64,000 nucleotides of DNA from positions 1 through 64,000 of the forward strand of contig WHUX01000008.1 of assembly GCA_015179025.1 (NCBI GenBank), read 5' to 3'. A model generated the notes under the pieces. That model was not told where the DNA came from and did no database searches. It saw nothing but the letters and a program-made list of their open reading frames with translations. This document shows, in pieces, positions 32,621-46,000 of this stretch (positions are counted from its first letter, which is position 1; each line of letters begins with the position of its first letter). The position numbers and the translations under genes are program-made. Source of the stretch: Terfezia claveryi (taxonomy: Eukaryota > Ascomycota > Pezizomycetes > Pezizales > Pezizaceae).

Positions 32621-35096
32621 TGGGTAGTAGGTATTGGTGGTATCTTTCTGGATGACGGAGAGACAATATCAAAATCAGATTCGCTATCTACCATGTCGTT
32701 ATTGACCTACTCGGTAGAAAAGAGTCCGCAATTTATACTTTCTTTCATGGCATCTGAGACCGAGAGGTACGTAACAAATGCAAACTCTACGCTATCTCGT
32801 TTAATACCAGGTGAATATCATGGCCAATACGCTGAGCTCCTCCGTTTCACTTTACTGGCCTTCCGGTGAATATTCATATCAACCGTGCGTTTTGCATGAA
32901 ACCACTTGCATCTCAATCTTAGACTCCGCAGTTCATTATATCACGCATCAACGACCTGCCAAGACCGAATCTAACTGCGAGCGATTTTATCCGATTCCAG
33001 CCGGCCAACATTTTACATTGAACTCCGTGGTTTTGTGATATTTCCAAGGGAACCTCGACTAGACTAAATACCTTACGTCAAATGGCTAGGTAGTGATTGG
33101 CATTCAGGTGACTATCATTCTCTGAGATAACGTCGACGTCAATTTGCATATATACGATATCGATACCCGCCGGTTGCTAGTGCCGATAAGTGAACATCTT
33201 ACGTACCAATACCCTCCACAGGAGGGTGTTGTGCCAACCAGACTAGTACCAATACCAATCTCGCAATGACAAAGAACAGCCTAGTAACAATAGCACCCCC
33301 CAACTAGTCGCAATATCAAACCCGCGGTGATGCCACGGACTTCTGATCCGCAAATTTCTATACGACTCCTAGTTCTGGTACTCCTCAAAACTATCTTACT
33401 CCGTGGTTGTGTACCAGTGGGCTGTGGCTTCAAGTACTTCTTCAAGAACTCACAAAGCCGGAGTAAAAACCAGAGCACAACTGCATTCACCATTCAGCAT
33501 TCTTACCCATACAACTCACCAAAATATATATTAAGGTAGGCAACCACACTATTTTTTATATAACACTTCATGTCACCTACACCATCCAGTCTTGTATCCC
33601 ATCCACCGAGAGTTTATCATCTTCGTGCCCTGTAGTGAAGAAAGCTGTAGGGTAGCACACGGGAGATTTGAAAATGGGGTCACACGGGCTTCCCCCGAGA
33701 CTAGGGTCCCCCGGGGAGATCCCAATCATAACAAGATATGCTTTCACGTTGTGTTTGATGCATGTGAAAGTACCAACCCAGTGAATATGTAAAGAACATG
33801 ACTTTCATACACGAGTCCACTATGCACTATGCCATGGCCACTACACACTTGCACTTAAAACCAGGTGTACTACGCCGTTAGGAAATCAACTATGAAAGTG
33901 GGCACGAGACTAGAGGTCGGGTGCAGCGGAATAGTCGAGATCAGAAGCATTAATTACCTATATTATGTATATACTTAATGCCTGATGGATTAAACGTGCA
34001 TATAGTTATATAAATTATAAAACGTAGAATTCGCAAACTTGTGACTACCGATCTCGGACTACTATCTGTAAAAGACCCGTTAGGAGACCCGTATACGCCA
34101 ATTTCTACGGTATTAAGAATTTATATCATGCACATCCATCGAAAATACCTGTAGACAGACTAGCAGTGTCAATATAAGCCACCGACATATCTTAAGCATC
34201 TACTTTCATCCAAGATTAAAGCAATTGTGCATGCACAATATACATTCTTACCAGTAGACCCTCCATTTCTATTTCTCGTATGCATGAACAAGTATGTCTC
34301 GAAAATGCTTAGGGCTTGGATGACTGAACTACCATCAAACCCTGAAAAAACGGATATAAATTTGTGAAAAAGTTTAAAAGAGTTTCACCTCGAGGTCTAA
34401 CTCGGACTATTTTTCCTCCCGAAGAAAGCCGTGTATGCACGTACCTTGATCGGGATTCCAACTGCTCCCGGCATTGGTGAGAATGACAAAGTATAAACTC
34501 ATTGATAGGATAGCACAGCTAAGCTAAAGCATCCAATTTAGTCCCCTGCGAGGGGTAGGGCAACCTAGTCAGGTTAAGGGCAACCAGACTATAAGTAGTT
34601 ATAGCTATAGCTATAGCTAAGAGATATGTAGCTATGCATAATAGATCTTTCTAGTGTTTGCAAAAAGAAAGATAAGGTTTAATTATCCGAGCCCAGCTGA
34701 ACATGAGAGCAAAGAGCACCGCCCAAGCCTATTCCAGAACTGTTTACTTGCATGCGGATTTACGTAGCCTTCATTGATTCGATGATGATGAAAATCCATC
34801 ATGTAGCATGATACATCGACCTACATTCATATATGCATAACCGTGTTCATCTTCAACTGTTGAATTCATGCGCAATTCAGTTGCAAGTAACAAATACATA
34901 ATGCTACCAGTTTACAAAATACATCGCAGGTAACATGCAGTGTTAGTGTCTCTTTGTACTTAAGCAGCAAGCCCTGTACCACAGTGATTTCAGCGCAGTT
35001 TGTTACGACATACCCATTACCCAGCCGACCAGATAAATTCCCATCCCCTTCAAATTCACCGTTCATGAAGTCCTCTTCCCAGTGCAGTGTTTTGTC
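32621..35096. other. Long intergenic region without recognisable gene
   Basis: It contains the IDO promoter side and two AGTCTGGTT-family termini (33231-33245 GTGCCAACCAGACTA; 34582-34591). A TAGCTATAGC repeat lies near 34597-34620. The ORFs present do not resemble proteins. Confidence 0.5.
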
Positions 35097-35978
35097 TCAC
35101 AAGTGCGCGGGCCCAGGCTCATCAGGGACATCCTCAGCATATTTCATCCTTCCAAGCCTCCCATACATCTCCACTTCTTCATCCCACCTGGTGTTTTCCA
35201 GAGCCATGATCTGTTCGCTTGTGACGCAAAACCAGTTGAAGTCGATTTGAGACTGTGGCGGAATGAGCCGTACCTCCAAGTGGTGGAACTTCTCACCCAC
35301 GGTCTCCCAGATGTCCTTGAAAACTGCCTTGGCCTTAGCTGACCGCCACTTTAAAAAAAAAAAAGAGGCTAGCAATGATGTTGAACATGATATGGATAAT
35401 ATGAACTTACTTCTGGGCCCATCCTTGGGCAAGAACAACTTTACACCCCAGCCTTCCCACGTTGCAGGCGGAATGTCGCTGACGCCCCACGCAGGTGGGT
35501 TGACACTCTTGACTGCATGCCCAACCCGTTCTATAAGCTTCTTATAATCCTTCCCGGGGTGTAATATAATCACTGGCCTCGTGACATCTGGGTTCTGGTG
35601 TGCAAGTTCTGGGGAGGCAAGGACACCAAGCTGCCCTGGAGCGAGGTACAAGTGAAGAAATGTCGGAGCAGAGAAGATTGCTGTTGCTAGCTCTGAGATG
35701 TAAGGTGGGACTGGAGCCGGATGCTCAGAGTGATTGTTGGGAGAGTATGTATTCGGAGGGCGTGGTGTGGGGAGGATGACACTGCGAGGGGGGCGAGGCG
35801 GGCAATGTTGACGAGGTGGGGTGGGGGAGCGATAGCGGCGAGAAGAGCGATGATGACGGTTCTCTCGATGCCCGCATTCACGCTCATGGCGGTTTAGTTG
35901 ATTCCCACACCCACAGCGTACATAAAGGCCCTCATTTGAGTGACGGAGGGGCAATCTTGAGCGCGAGGAATCGGACAT
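35097..35978 (-). CDS. Orphan protein with Cys/His and Arg/Pro-rich N-terminus
   Basis: I do not recognise the family. The chosen start is MSDSSRSRLPLRHSNEGLYV (35978); an in-frame ATG eight codons upstream (36002) is possible. The N-terminus has VRCGCGNQLNRHERECGHR, a possible small metal site, then an Arg/Ser/Pro-rich disordered stretch. A folded part follows with YISELATAIFSAPTFLHLYL, VIILHPGKDYKKLIERVGHA and WEGWGVKLFLPKDGP, and the C-terminus has AVFKDIWETVGEKFHHLEVR before ending DVPDEPGPAHL. A 42-nt in-frame segment at about 35370-35411 (GTAAGTTC...GCTAG) has splice signals and may be an intron; the frame stays open either way. Confidence 0.7.
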   Translation of the reverse strand: MSDSSRSRLPLRHSNEGLYVRCGCGNQLNRHERECGHRENRHHRSSRRYRSPTPPRQHCPPRPPRSVILPTPRPPNTYSPNNHSEHPAPVPPYISELATAIFSAPTFLHLYLAPGQLGVLASPELAHQNPDVTRPVIILHPGKDYKKLIERVGHAVKSVNPPAWGVSDIPPATWEGWGVKLFLPKDGPRSKFILSISCSTSLLASFFFLKWRSAKAKAVFKDIWETVGEKFHHLEVRLIPPQSQIDFNWFCVTSEQIMALENTRWDEEVEMYGRLGRMKYAEDVPDEPGPAHL

Positions 35979-36448
35979 ATTGAAATTGGTGATGACAGTC
36001 ACCAGCTGTTCGCACAGGAAATAGGCCTAAGTGCGAATATAGCGTCTGTCACGAGGTCTAAGTGGTGTTTCCCTGGTACTTTATGGCGGTGTGTAGTGAC
36101 CAAAGTTATGAGTACTGATGTTGTGGTTACTTAAGTAGTTAGGTAGACAGACATCATGTTAGGTCTCTCGAGGGTAGCAGACTCAGTATATATCGTAATA
36201 ATACACATATACATATAAACATATCTATCTGTAGTTAATACTTGTCTCCCCAAAAATAGAGTAAGCTTAGTCTCGAACCCGACCGCTCCTAGGGAGGGTA
36301 AGCTCTGAAAAAATACTCAGGGTATTTCGACTTATGAAGGCCTAAATACAGTAGTTAATATTTATTTTGAATCATCCATTGCAACATCTGGAGGAATCTG
36401 AGTTCGTTTAGTACTAGATATTTGCATGCATAATGTTAACAAAAAGTA
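35979..36448. other. Intergenic between orphan gene and tRNA
   Basis: AT-rich, nothing recognised. Confidence 0.5.
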
Positions 36449-36519
36449 GCTTCGATGGTCCAACGGTAGGATAATTGCCTTCCAAGCAATTGGCTCGGGT
36501 TCGACTCCCGATCGATGCA
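36449..36519 (+). tRNA. tRNA-Gly (anticodon TCC)
   Basis: A 71-nt cloverleaf: acceptor arms GCTTCGA and TCGATGC, D arm beginning TGGTCCAACGGTAGGAT (box A-like TGGTCCAACGG), anticodon arm ATTGC-CTTCCAA-GCAAT with anticodon TCC, and T arm CGGGTTCGACTCCCG (box B GGTTCGACTCC). The discriminator A is followed by a T run at 36521-36529, a pol III terminator. The acceptor has one T-T mismatch at pair 3:70. No intron. It reads GGA and possibly GGG codons. Confidence 0.93.
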
Positions 36520-36520
36520 A

Positions 36521-36529
36521 TTTTTTTTT
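36521..36529 (+). terminator. RNA polymerase III terminator (T run)
   Basis: Nine consecutive T one base after the tRNA-Gly discriminator. Confidence 0.8.
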
Positions 36530-38585
36530 GTTGGCACGTGGAGGACATCCCAAAGACTCTTCCCTTTCCTATTCGGGATCAACCATAAATATGTGCATAT
36601 TCAAATATGTATGCCCGTACTTGGCTATGCACAGTGGACAGAGCAACTATCTAATACCTATAGCCATCTCAACAAGACTACCATCTCAATTCCTGTGAAT
36701 ATTGGCAGGAAGCGCACCTTGTAGGTACTTGCTATACATGACGGGGAAAATTCAAGGAACCTGTCTGGTTGTCACTAGCGTCCGTATTAAAAGAATTTTG
36801 CATGTGCGAGGCAGAACACCTTCCAACTCAACACTCTAGGCATCCGCAGCCGCTGCACAAAAGAGTCTATAAGATATAGAGGTTTTATAATAGGCAGAAG
36901 GACGTAGGTTGCGTGGCCTTAAGCGGGCATCCTTCTCGAAGGAGAAGTATGAGATTTACTTGGGGGGGCGAAAACAAAGAACAGGCAAGTTTCTTTCCCA
37001 GATCGAAGTGGCAAGAAATTTTCCAACTCAACATCTAGCGACATGTTGACTATGTCTGACATTCCCCCATAGAGGGTGCACAAGAGAAAGCATCGGCTTA
37101 TCCAACATTGGAGGCTTTGTTAGCAGAATGGATTGAACATGCACATGCAGTTCGAGTTCCAATTAATGATGCAATTATATGAACTCAAGCACGGTCATTA
37201 ATTGAAAAATTCTTAGAAGAGATGATGGGAAAAACGTAGTAGGTTGGCTAGGCTCTAAGGGGGGATCACTCAACCAAAGGGCTCCAAAGAGGGGATTCTT
37301 TGCAACAGCTAAGTATGACAACATAGGGCCATACCTGTTACCAGGTGGGAGATTGTTGTCACAGATAGAATGGTTGGCAATGAGTAGTGGCAGGAGATGG
37401 AGATGAGATGAAGATGGGAATCTTACATCCTACCAAAACCCCTTTGGCACGGAATCCCGTATATAAGCTCCTAATCTGGTTATACAAATCCACTAGTTCG
37501 CAGACAGCGGATAAGAATAAGACAATGATGTGCTAAGTAGGAGCATTTACGTACTTGGCTGAAAGAGTAGATAACTTGGGGAAGGGGGAGGATTTAATGT
37601 AGTTTCATGTAGTTTCACGTAGAAAATAAATAGTTCTGTTCATATCAGCCATATATCTCTTAAATCTAGCTAAGAAAGAAACAAGTTGTTCCAATTGTTT
37701 ATGCGGCGCATGTCAATAGAGCTGCAAATGCTATTCCAAATAGGAAAGTGCTGTTGCCAAGATACTTTTAGCTATATGTACCCCGTAGACCTTCGGATCC
37801 TGAGGTTCGTTCTCCGACTCTTCTACGGAGTACCAATATCTGTGCCGCACCAAGCTCGCCCGCCGTGTCTTGCATCCTTGGCCTCATAACCTATAGTACC
37901 TAATCGGGATATCCCTAAGCTTCTCGGCACCTCTTACCAAACATAGCTCATTGTATACAGGAATCCAGAGTGCAGTGTCTTTGAGACCACTCTATGGGGA
38001 GTTAGAAATTATTCCTGGCGCACGTGGGCCAGGGAATAATGCCTATCTTGTCTTACCACATCCTCTCTCCTCCGAGACTCCAGGCTAGCAGTTTCGGATC
38101 TCAATCCAGCGGGCCATTATGATTAACGCAGTAGCCATAATACTGATGTGAAAAGTTTTGGGTATACAATCCACACCTCCTGAGATATGGTCCGTTTTTG
38201 AATTCCAGCAGCCAAGTTGAACAGAGGTAGGTTAGAGCTCAAAAACAGGACGAGACGGTCAGTTGCAGATCACGCGAGCATGAGGTCAAACCTTAAAGCC
38301 CTCCAAACTTACCCTTTCCTTCTGCAAAGAATGGATCGACACATGCATATCTCCAGTAGAATTTGGCCACAGGTTTCTGCTAATGCCGTTAGTTAACCTT
38401 AAAGGTACACCAATGCATCTAACTATCCCTGGGGTGGTACCAGTATTGGTCTTGATATTATCTGTCGAAAGGATACTCTAGAGTGTATAAATCACTGCCA
38501 GGTCCAAACCCTAGGCTGTGTCATTGTCCTCCGGATTTCCATTACGGAGAAATTTGAGACAACTTTCAGCTGCACAAGACTAACA
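36530..38585. other. Intergenic, upstream of the MFS transporter
   Basis: No recognised gene. One GTCTGGTT lies at 36763-36770. Confidence 0.5.
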
Positions 38586-40714
38586 ATGACGACCCAAGCC
38601 TCGGTGGACAGCCAGAGACTCACTGGCACCTCAATGGCATCTTCCTTTGTCACTGCCGAGCATGAAAGGCCACCAAGCATCGATTATGAAAAGGCTATAG
38701 CTATTGAGATGGACTCTCGGGAAGAGCCTGCATCTATGGTAGAGCAAGGCACTACCATGGCTATAAATTCGATTAAAATCCCATCATTGGAGCAAGGGAC
38801 CGTCGGCAGCCCTGCTTTGGATTACTCGGGGGCCGCAAAGAAGACTGATCCTCGGGAGATTATGCTCGTGAGAAAGCTTGATTGGCACATCATGGTGCGT
38901 ATTCTATACGTCTTTAGCTAATCCATGCCCGAACACCATCTCTAATATCTCCTCTTGTGGGACTTTCCTAGCCAATGCTGTGGCTCATGTATTGGCTTAA
39001 CTATCTTGATCGAAATGCAATTGCCCATGCAAGGCTTAACCATCTCGAGAAGGATTTAGAGTTGACTGGCACCCAATATAATACATGTGTCTCCATCCTC
39101 TTTGTGGGGTAGGTTTTCCGGAACTCCATACATCTGGTTCCATTATGCCCCACGGGGATTCTAGTATGTGGTAGTTGAGTATCCAATCGGGTTTAACTAA
39201 CTGAACTCATACCATAAATAGGTATTTGATGGGACAAATCCCATCTAACATGTTCATTACACGCACCAGACCAAGCGTTTACATGTGCGGTGAGTTGGGG
39301 TACCCAATACTTGTGCCCTAATGCCTATGATAGATAAAATTAATAATAACTTAACAGTATGTATGATGACTTGGGCAATTGTTTCTGGATGCACTGCCAT
39401 CGTTAAAGACTATACAGGTTTTTTGTTGGCGCGGCTTTTGCTTGGAATTACAGAGGCGCCGGTACGTATAAGGTCACGCGAAATAGGTCTTATATCTATT
39501 ATATTTACAGAACTTCGGTTAGTGCACTTTATGAGGTACCAAGCTTACATCTTCATGAATATAGTATTTTCCTGGCGCTCTATATCTCCTATCTATTTTT
39601 TATACCCGCAAGGAGATTGCTACCCGAATATCCATTTTATACACGGGGAACATTCTAGCAGCTGCCTTTTCGGGCTTAATTGCCGCAGGGGTATTCTATG
39701 GATTGGACGGTTCTCGAGGCCTCGCCGGTTGGAGATGGTTGTCCCATTATCCCCTTACCATTAGCTCCATTAAATTATGCTGACTTCTCGGCAAAATTTA
39801 TAGGCTCTTCATTCTAGAGGGTGTTAGCACGTTTATAGTTGCCGCCTGCGCAATTTGGTCTCTGCCTGATACCCCGCTAACCACGCGATGGTTGTCCCAG
39901 GAGGAGCGTATTCTTGCACATGAACGGATTCAGCGAGATATAGTTGAACGTAATGGCAACAAGATCTCTACGTGGGAAGGGCTTCATCAAGCAGCAGTGG
40001 ACCCATATACCTGGATCTTTGCACTAATGCAAAATCTCCATCTCTCTGCTAATGGATTTAAGAACTTCTTCCCCACAGTTGTGGAAACATTGGGATTCAG
40101 TGAGACCATCACACTTGTAGGTGTCCCTCTAGTCTCAGCTTATGTGCTGTTACTTGATTCAAGTGTGGAACTGACAGACCATGAAACAGGTCCTGACTTG
40201 TCCGCCATATCTAATAGCTGGAATCTTAACAATACCCTACTCTTACTCCTCTGGATACTTCAACGAGCGTACAGTACATATCACTCTTTCCAAATTAGTT
40301 GCGATAGCGGGGTTCATATTGGCCTGTGCCACTCTAAATATTCCCACGAGGTACTTTGCCATGTGCCTCTTCTCAATCGGCACGTATTGTGTCAGCAGCA
40401 TCATTCTCGGCTGGGCGGCATCAACCCTAGTTCAGACCAGTGAGAAAAAGGCCGTCGCTCTGAGTATCATCAATATGTGTGCTAATGCTAGCTTCGTTTA
40501 TACCCCTTACCTGTTTCCTAAGTCGGATGAGCCTAGGTATACAATGGCGATGTCGAGCAGTGCGGCATTTTCAGCGGGATGCATGGTCTGTGGTTGGATA
40601 CTGAGATGGTGGCTCAAGCAAGAAAACAGGAAGATGAAGGCACAGAGAGAGGTGGATTCGGGTGCACATGGGAACAAATTGCAGACTATGGACAAGAACT
40701 TTTATGTGTATTGA
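38586..40714 (+). CDS. MFS transporter, Dal5/allantoate permease-like, 7 exons, 542 aa
   Basis: A plasma-membrane proton symporter of the anion:cation symporter family, whose fungal members import organic anions such as allantoate, nicotinate or other vitamins. Exons: 38586-38894, 38972-39108, 39222-39289, 39358-39461, 39565-39737, 39804-40116, 40190-40714; 1629 nt, one frame. Landmarks: acidic cytosolic N-terminus, PMLWLMYWLNYLDRNAIAHA (first membrane helix), TCVSILFVGYLMGQIPSNM, LLARLLLGITEAPYFPGALY, LYTGNILAAAFSGLIAAG, PDTPLTTRWLSQEE (central loop), ANGFKNFFPTVVETLG, TCPPYLIAGILTI, and YLFPKSDEPRYTMAMSSSAA near the end. The fifth intron has a weak GTTGTC donor. The exact substrate cannot be told. 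No neighbouring pathway gene is close. Confidence 0.9.
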
Positions 40715-42946
40715 GTAAGGGTTGCGGAATATTGAGTGAGTGGATTCTACAACTGATAGCAGAAACAAATAGAGTGGTCATAGGTCAAAAAAATGCGACG
40801 ACTACAGTAACATGGTTCTGCCGTTCATGGCGCTTGGTGAACTTATGTTAGAGGCTCGGATCATGCATATGGTTTCTATTCACGATCATCTGATGAGGTT
40901 AAGGCTTCAGCCAAGCGGCGGCCAATTTCGATGGAGTGAAAGGGATATCAAGAGGACGGATAGTCAACCACTTATCATAGAAGAGATGTTGTTTGCATCT
41001 TTACTTTTAACGGTATCCCATTCATTACCATAACGTAGGCTACTGGTGGGCACGTCCTGGCCTGAGCTCCTAATGACTGAGCATAGCTCGAGACTACATG
41101 GTGGGCAGAGTGAGAGTGGTTGACTATGCCATACCGCGGGGGATCGGTAAAAGCTCACAGGCCCGAGTCACTATTGCAAGAACTTACTAGTCTTACCTAT
41201 TTGGTGACTTTCCGCGCACCCTATTGGTAGCTACATCAACACATCTTAGGCCTGAGATCAACCAGCTGGGTCGGTTATAGGCAAAGATTGCAGTATGGTC
41301 CGCGACCAAGCAGGCCCGTAGTTGCAATTAGGTATACTTGATTAGCGCGTTAACTTTTACAAGCACATGCATGCAGCGTATGTAGTCAACCAGACTACAT
41401 GCAGCGGCTCAATAATTTGTGCAGGCAATAGTAGCGGTTTTATAGGACAGCTACTAAGCCTATCTTGGCTGTAGTCTGGCAAAATGCGCCCGAGCAAACA
41501 TGACGCGTGTTTCATCTCACGGGAAGTTTGTTCCATAACATGCACATGTACTGTAAATGCACGTGCACGTGTTTGGCCTGCCTATGTTATCGATAATATT
41601 CCGGAGCGTGGATACCCCCCTCCTTCAACCACGGAATTTTTTTTCTTTTTTTTTTTAAAGCTCAGTACTTCTATGCGGGCCCGTTAGGAGTGCCATGAGG
41701 GCTTCAACCACGGTGATTCTATTTTTTGGTATGGTTGGCATTTTTTCTGGTCACCGCTCTTCGGTTCGCACTATGAGTAGGGCCAGGTCATGGGTTGCAA
41801 TTAATAATTGCGCGACTACGAGATACCCACTAGATATTTGAAGCCCCAGATTTACACTGATTATTTCTTGTAGACAAGGTCAATGTAATGATTGCCATGC
41901 TCCATAGCATGGCTATGGTAGGTCCGTAGATAATATCAAACCGACGAGGTCGACGAAAAATACTCTTTTAGTTACCCAACTAGACTATCATTTACCACTA
42001 CTAGTATCCTGTAGCGACATCGAAGACAACTTGTATATATGTATGCAATGGATTCTGAGAGACTCGACTGGTGCATAATATAATCCCGCAAACAAGGCCA
42101 TATACATGTACCTATTAGCTCTCCATGCGCATATCAAACGAGAACGGGGGATTTATGTATACTTCTGCTTACATATCCTTCCCTGAGGCTTTTTAATTTA
42201 TGAAGGAGCGTATGGATAGTATTGTTATGTAGTCCCGAACATATGAATATTGGTACAGTATACTGATATAAAACCTAATATCGATTAATACCAATCTCAC
42301 CGATGCCTCCGCTTATAGCAGCTAGAATGGGCTTACCACAAGCCACTACTTAATTGCCCAAAATGCTCTCACTACCCCACTCGAATTTGCCACTCCTCGT
42401 TAACGTAGTCATATGCGTGTGAGCACGACACATGTATACGACACCTGCGTGTAGAATACGATTAAGTCAGCCAGTCGAAGTCCTACCCAAAACCCAAGGG
42501 CCCCAACCTTCGTCATAAATAGACAACATTTCCCACCTCCTGATCAGAAATTTCCTTGATCTTATGTAAAAGATCGAGCTTACCTTGTAAAAACTACAAG
42601 CCGGGCTGCGCGTGCGGCGTGCCCCGGCCTAGTCGTACTACCGGCCTGGCGCAGTGGCATTCACAGTGGGGGCCGGGTGGGGCTTTTATCTCTGTAAGTT
42701 GTATATCCAAGGGCACCGGGCTACTAAACTGTATGGACTGGCCTCATGCATATGCACGACTATTCTGGCTGGAACCGACTTCCTTAGTCTTCCGCAGAGA
42801 ATGCATGACCGATCACGATGACTTATAACATGTAGGCGCTTATATAGCTCACTGAAGGAGTCACACGCAGTCCTAAACAGCGTCTAGTGAACGAACTTGC
42901 CTAATCTGCCTTGCAAAAATATTAGTGAATGGAAACCCTGAACTAG
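40715..42946. other. Intergenic, no gene recognised
   Basis: Contains AACCAGACTA at 41388-41397 within a near-palindrome (GTAGTCAACCAGACTAC), A/T runs near 41636-41657, and nothing protein-like. Confidence 0.5.
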
Positions 42947-43096
42947 TAGTCTGGTTGCTAGTGGTTGGTATAACAGCACGTGGTTCTTCATACAGCTACT
43001 AGCGGACCGAGCCGAGCTGGACCTAGGTCAGCTATAGTCTAGTTAGGGTCGGCTGTAGCGGTGCCGAAAGCATACCAGATTACGGGAACCAGACTA
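42947..43096. mobile_element. 150-bp MITE with TAGTCTGGTT inverted ends
   Basis: TAGTCTGGTT at 42947-42956 is mirrored by AACCAGACTA at 43087-43096. TA is the outer dinucleotide on both sides, matching a TA-target element, and beyond 10 bp the ends diverge. The interior is non-coding with CTATAGTCTAGTTAGG near its middle. It is the clearest small member of the AGTCTGGTT family in the window. Confidence 0.65.
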
Positions 43097-46000
43097 AGTC
43101 CCTGGGCAGGCCTACACTGCAGTCACGTTACATCAGACACATGTAAGATAGGGGTTCAGCTGCAGACGCTCCAAGAGGTGCGAGAAATGAGAGTATCATG
43201 AATGATCCACGAGCGGTCGTCCAACCAGCTGCAGCAGATTAGACCCAAGTGATAATAACCCGACTAGACCTGATAGTACGTAGGAGCTGGACATTGATTG
43301 GGCATCCAAGCGAGTATACTACCTGTATATGTGCATTCATGAAGTGGTTAAGCTATGTCCATCAATAGCAACCCGTAAGCCATGGTCATAGCAACCCGTA
43401 AGCCATGGTCATAGGCTACGAATCTAAAGCTATCACAAGATGCAAAGGAGCTTCACAAGTACATGGGACGGGTACATACCCATCAAGTCAAACACGCTAT
43501 TACAGATGTATTACACTCAGGCAAATCAAACAGGTCAGGGAGCTCATGGGCATTGGTCTAGACCTCAATTACATACAATTTAACTCTATATATCTGATAT
43601 CATATTATGATCGACGGTTGAATCAGCTCAAAAGGACCCGGTACGCGCTGTAGACTACCTAGGACCTACTAGATATAGCTAGGAACCTGGGTGCAGGTGC
43701 GAGGGACAATTGCATGGGCATGTACAGAGACTGTCTTGGAGCCATAGTGTGGTAGATAAGGGCCAGAGTATGTTAACAACTTTAGTGATACTTACCTTAT
43801 GACTGAAATACGCTAGATTTTTCTTGAGAAAATATCCAGCCGCACAGTTATGTAGACGCACTCGAAGTCGGTTACACCCGGTACTCGAAAAAAAAAACCG
43901 GTGCAAGCCAAGGGGAAGGAATTTTTCTAGTGTGACTACATTCTAAGGGCCAAACTGGTAGGCCCCCGATCTAGATAGCCGGTAATGAATGAATCCTGGT
44001 CTACTTAATGGGCTCAAAGCCTAGCTGAGCCCCCACAATAGAATGAGTGTTGTTCCTCTGGCTTGCTAGATGAATATAATGGTATGTATGTGATAGAAAG
44101 CAATAGTAGGTGTTAGTGTTAGGTAGATATTGAAATATAAACTGAATCTAGTGAAACACCTACGTTGGTCTAACCTCTAGACCCAGCAATCGGGATCAGG
44201 CAAGAAAAGTTTTATAGTGATAGAGAGCCGAGGTAGGCCACAAATCAATCTGAAGTGACAAGGTGTACTTGTTAGCAAGTGATATGTATAGAAATATAAT
44301 CTGCATTGGGGTATGATCAAGTAGAGGATTGTCATTCATTTAGTGCTTACTTACATGATTTAGCCAGAGCTTGAGGACCAGAACACTGCGAATGGGCCCA
44401 AAATCCTATACTACGCTATATCAGCATTCTCGGCCAGGATATTGTGTTTAGCACGTTATGGCTACAGACACCAAATTAGGGCTTATTGTCTGAATGTAAT
44501 TTTTCATGATAACTATGCAATGGAGCTACCATATAGCCCCTACCTATACGTACAAGGAAAGGACAGGAACTTAGCGGAGCAGCAGGGACTTGGACTTTTG
44601 CTTTCTCAAACAGCACAAGGCCGGATTTCCTTCATTAGCTTAGATCATGCCAATACTTGATATTGATCGTTAATGGTACCCTATTCCCTAGAAGATACGT
44701 ATAGTCTAGACCCATTCCGTACATTACCGTTTGCTGGCTCGCCCCTCTACTCGCGCGTACTATGCGCGCGCATATGCAGCTGAAAAGATTGGATTAGAAG
44801 TTCTATCATCCAATCAGACTGAAATACAGTCGTCGGCGATTGGCAACTAAATGAGTAGTGGCAATGATTTTGGTTTGGTTTGGTCTTGGAAAGAGATACC
44901 CTTGTGAACCGGTGAACCAAATGTCAAAACCAGTGGGATTCCCATGGTCATCGAGCTCCTCCAGTTGGCATACAACATGCGTGAAATCAACACAGCCCAT
45001 ACGTGTGGTATGAAAAGTCTAGACCTTCTCAATATACTCAATATATATGAAATATTTATGTCCCAGATAGTGGTCTGAGGTTTGGTCACCTCATGATCAC
45101 CTAAACTAGTTGGGGCGACTGCATGCAAGTTGTCCCATCAAATATAGAGAGGGTTACGAAGCTAAAGCTAGGTCACAACTTCGATTTTGAATTCGTGATT
45201 CGACCTCCGAATTGTACATGTGATGATATTTATGGAAATGTTTTAGGCAACCAGCCTAACTCTGTACAAACAAACGTATGCAGGTAGCCATCCATTACTA
45301 CGCGCCCAAACGCCCACAGGCTTGATTATATCCCTGTTGCAGTGAAAAACCCGACCTTGGTAACTTGCTTATTTCGCTGCTCAAGAAGCTGTTGTTTTGC
45401 ACTAGCCAATTTTGGGTATCTGTCTTATTTGGGTAGTAGAGTACAAGCTAGGTCAAAACACAAAATTTGCTAGCGCTTCCGTGTAATCGTATTGCATTCC
45501 CTAGTCCTCATGTCCACACTACTACTTAGAAATAGCGGTTCGCCAAGCAATCGCTGGCGGTAATATCGGGGGGGACGCATTAGAACCCAGCTACGATATA
45601 ATTTAGCTATTGATATTGATACATATAGATGTTCGAGATATAGGCCCGCGTTATCGACAATCTGTTATCTGTACTAGGGAACCCGGGTTACATGAGACTT
45701 TGGTGTTCGTGTCAATTGGAAGGTTAACCGATTGGATAATTCATCATACAGATCATTGTGGGATGGCCCCACCAGTCATATTTCAATCACTAGTCACATA
45801 TTATGCTCCTCCAAACAGATTGCAGTCCATTGTGTTGATATCTCACTCACGTGCATTAAGACAGAAACCCCAGGTGCGGGAATCTAGCATTCTCAAACAT
45901 TCTCCTCGACCCATGGTCATGGGATGCTTATGATATCATGAATTGTGAGTTAGGTAGTTTCATAGAGTCATCTATAGTGGCTATTACTACCTACCAGCAT

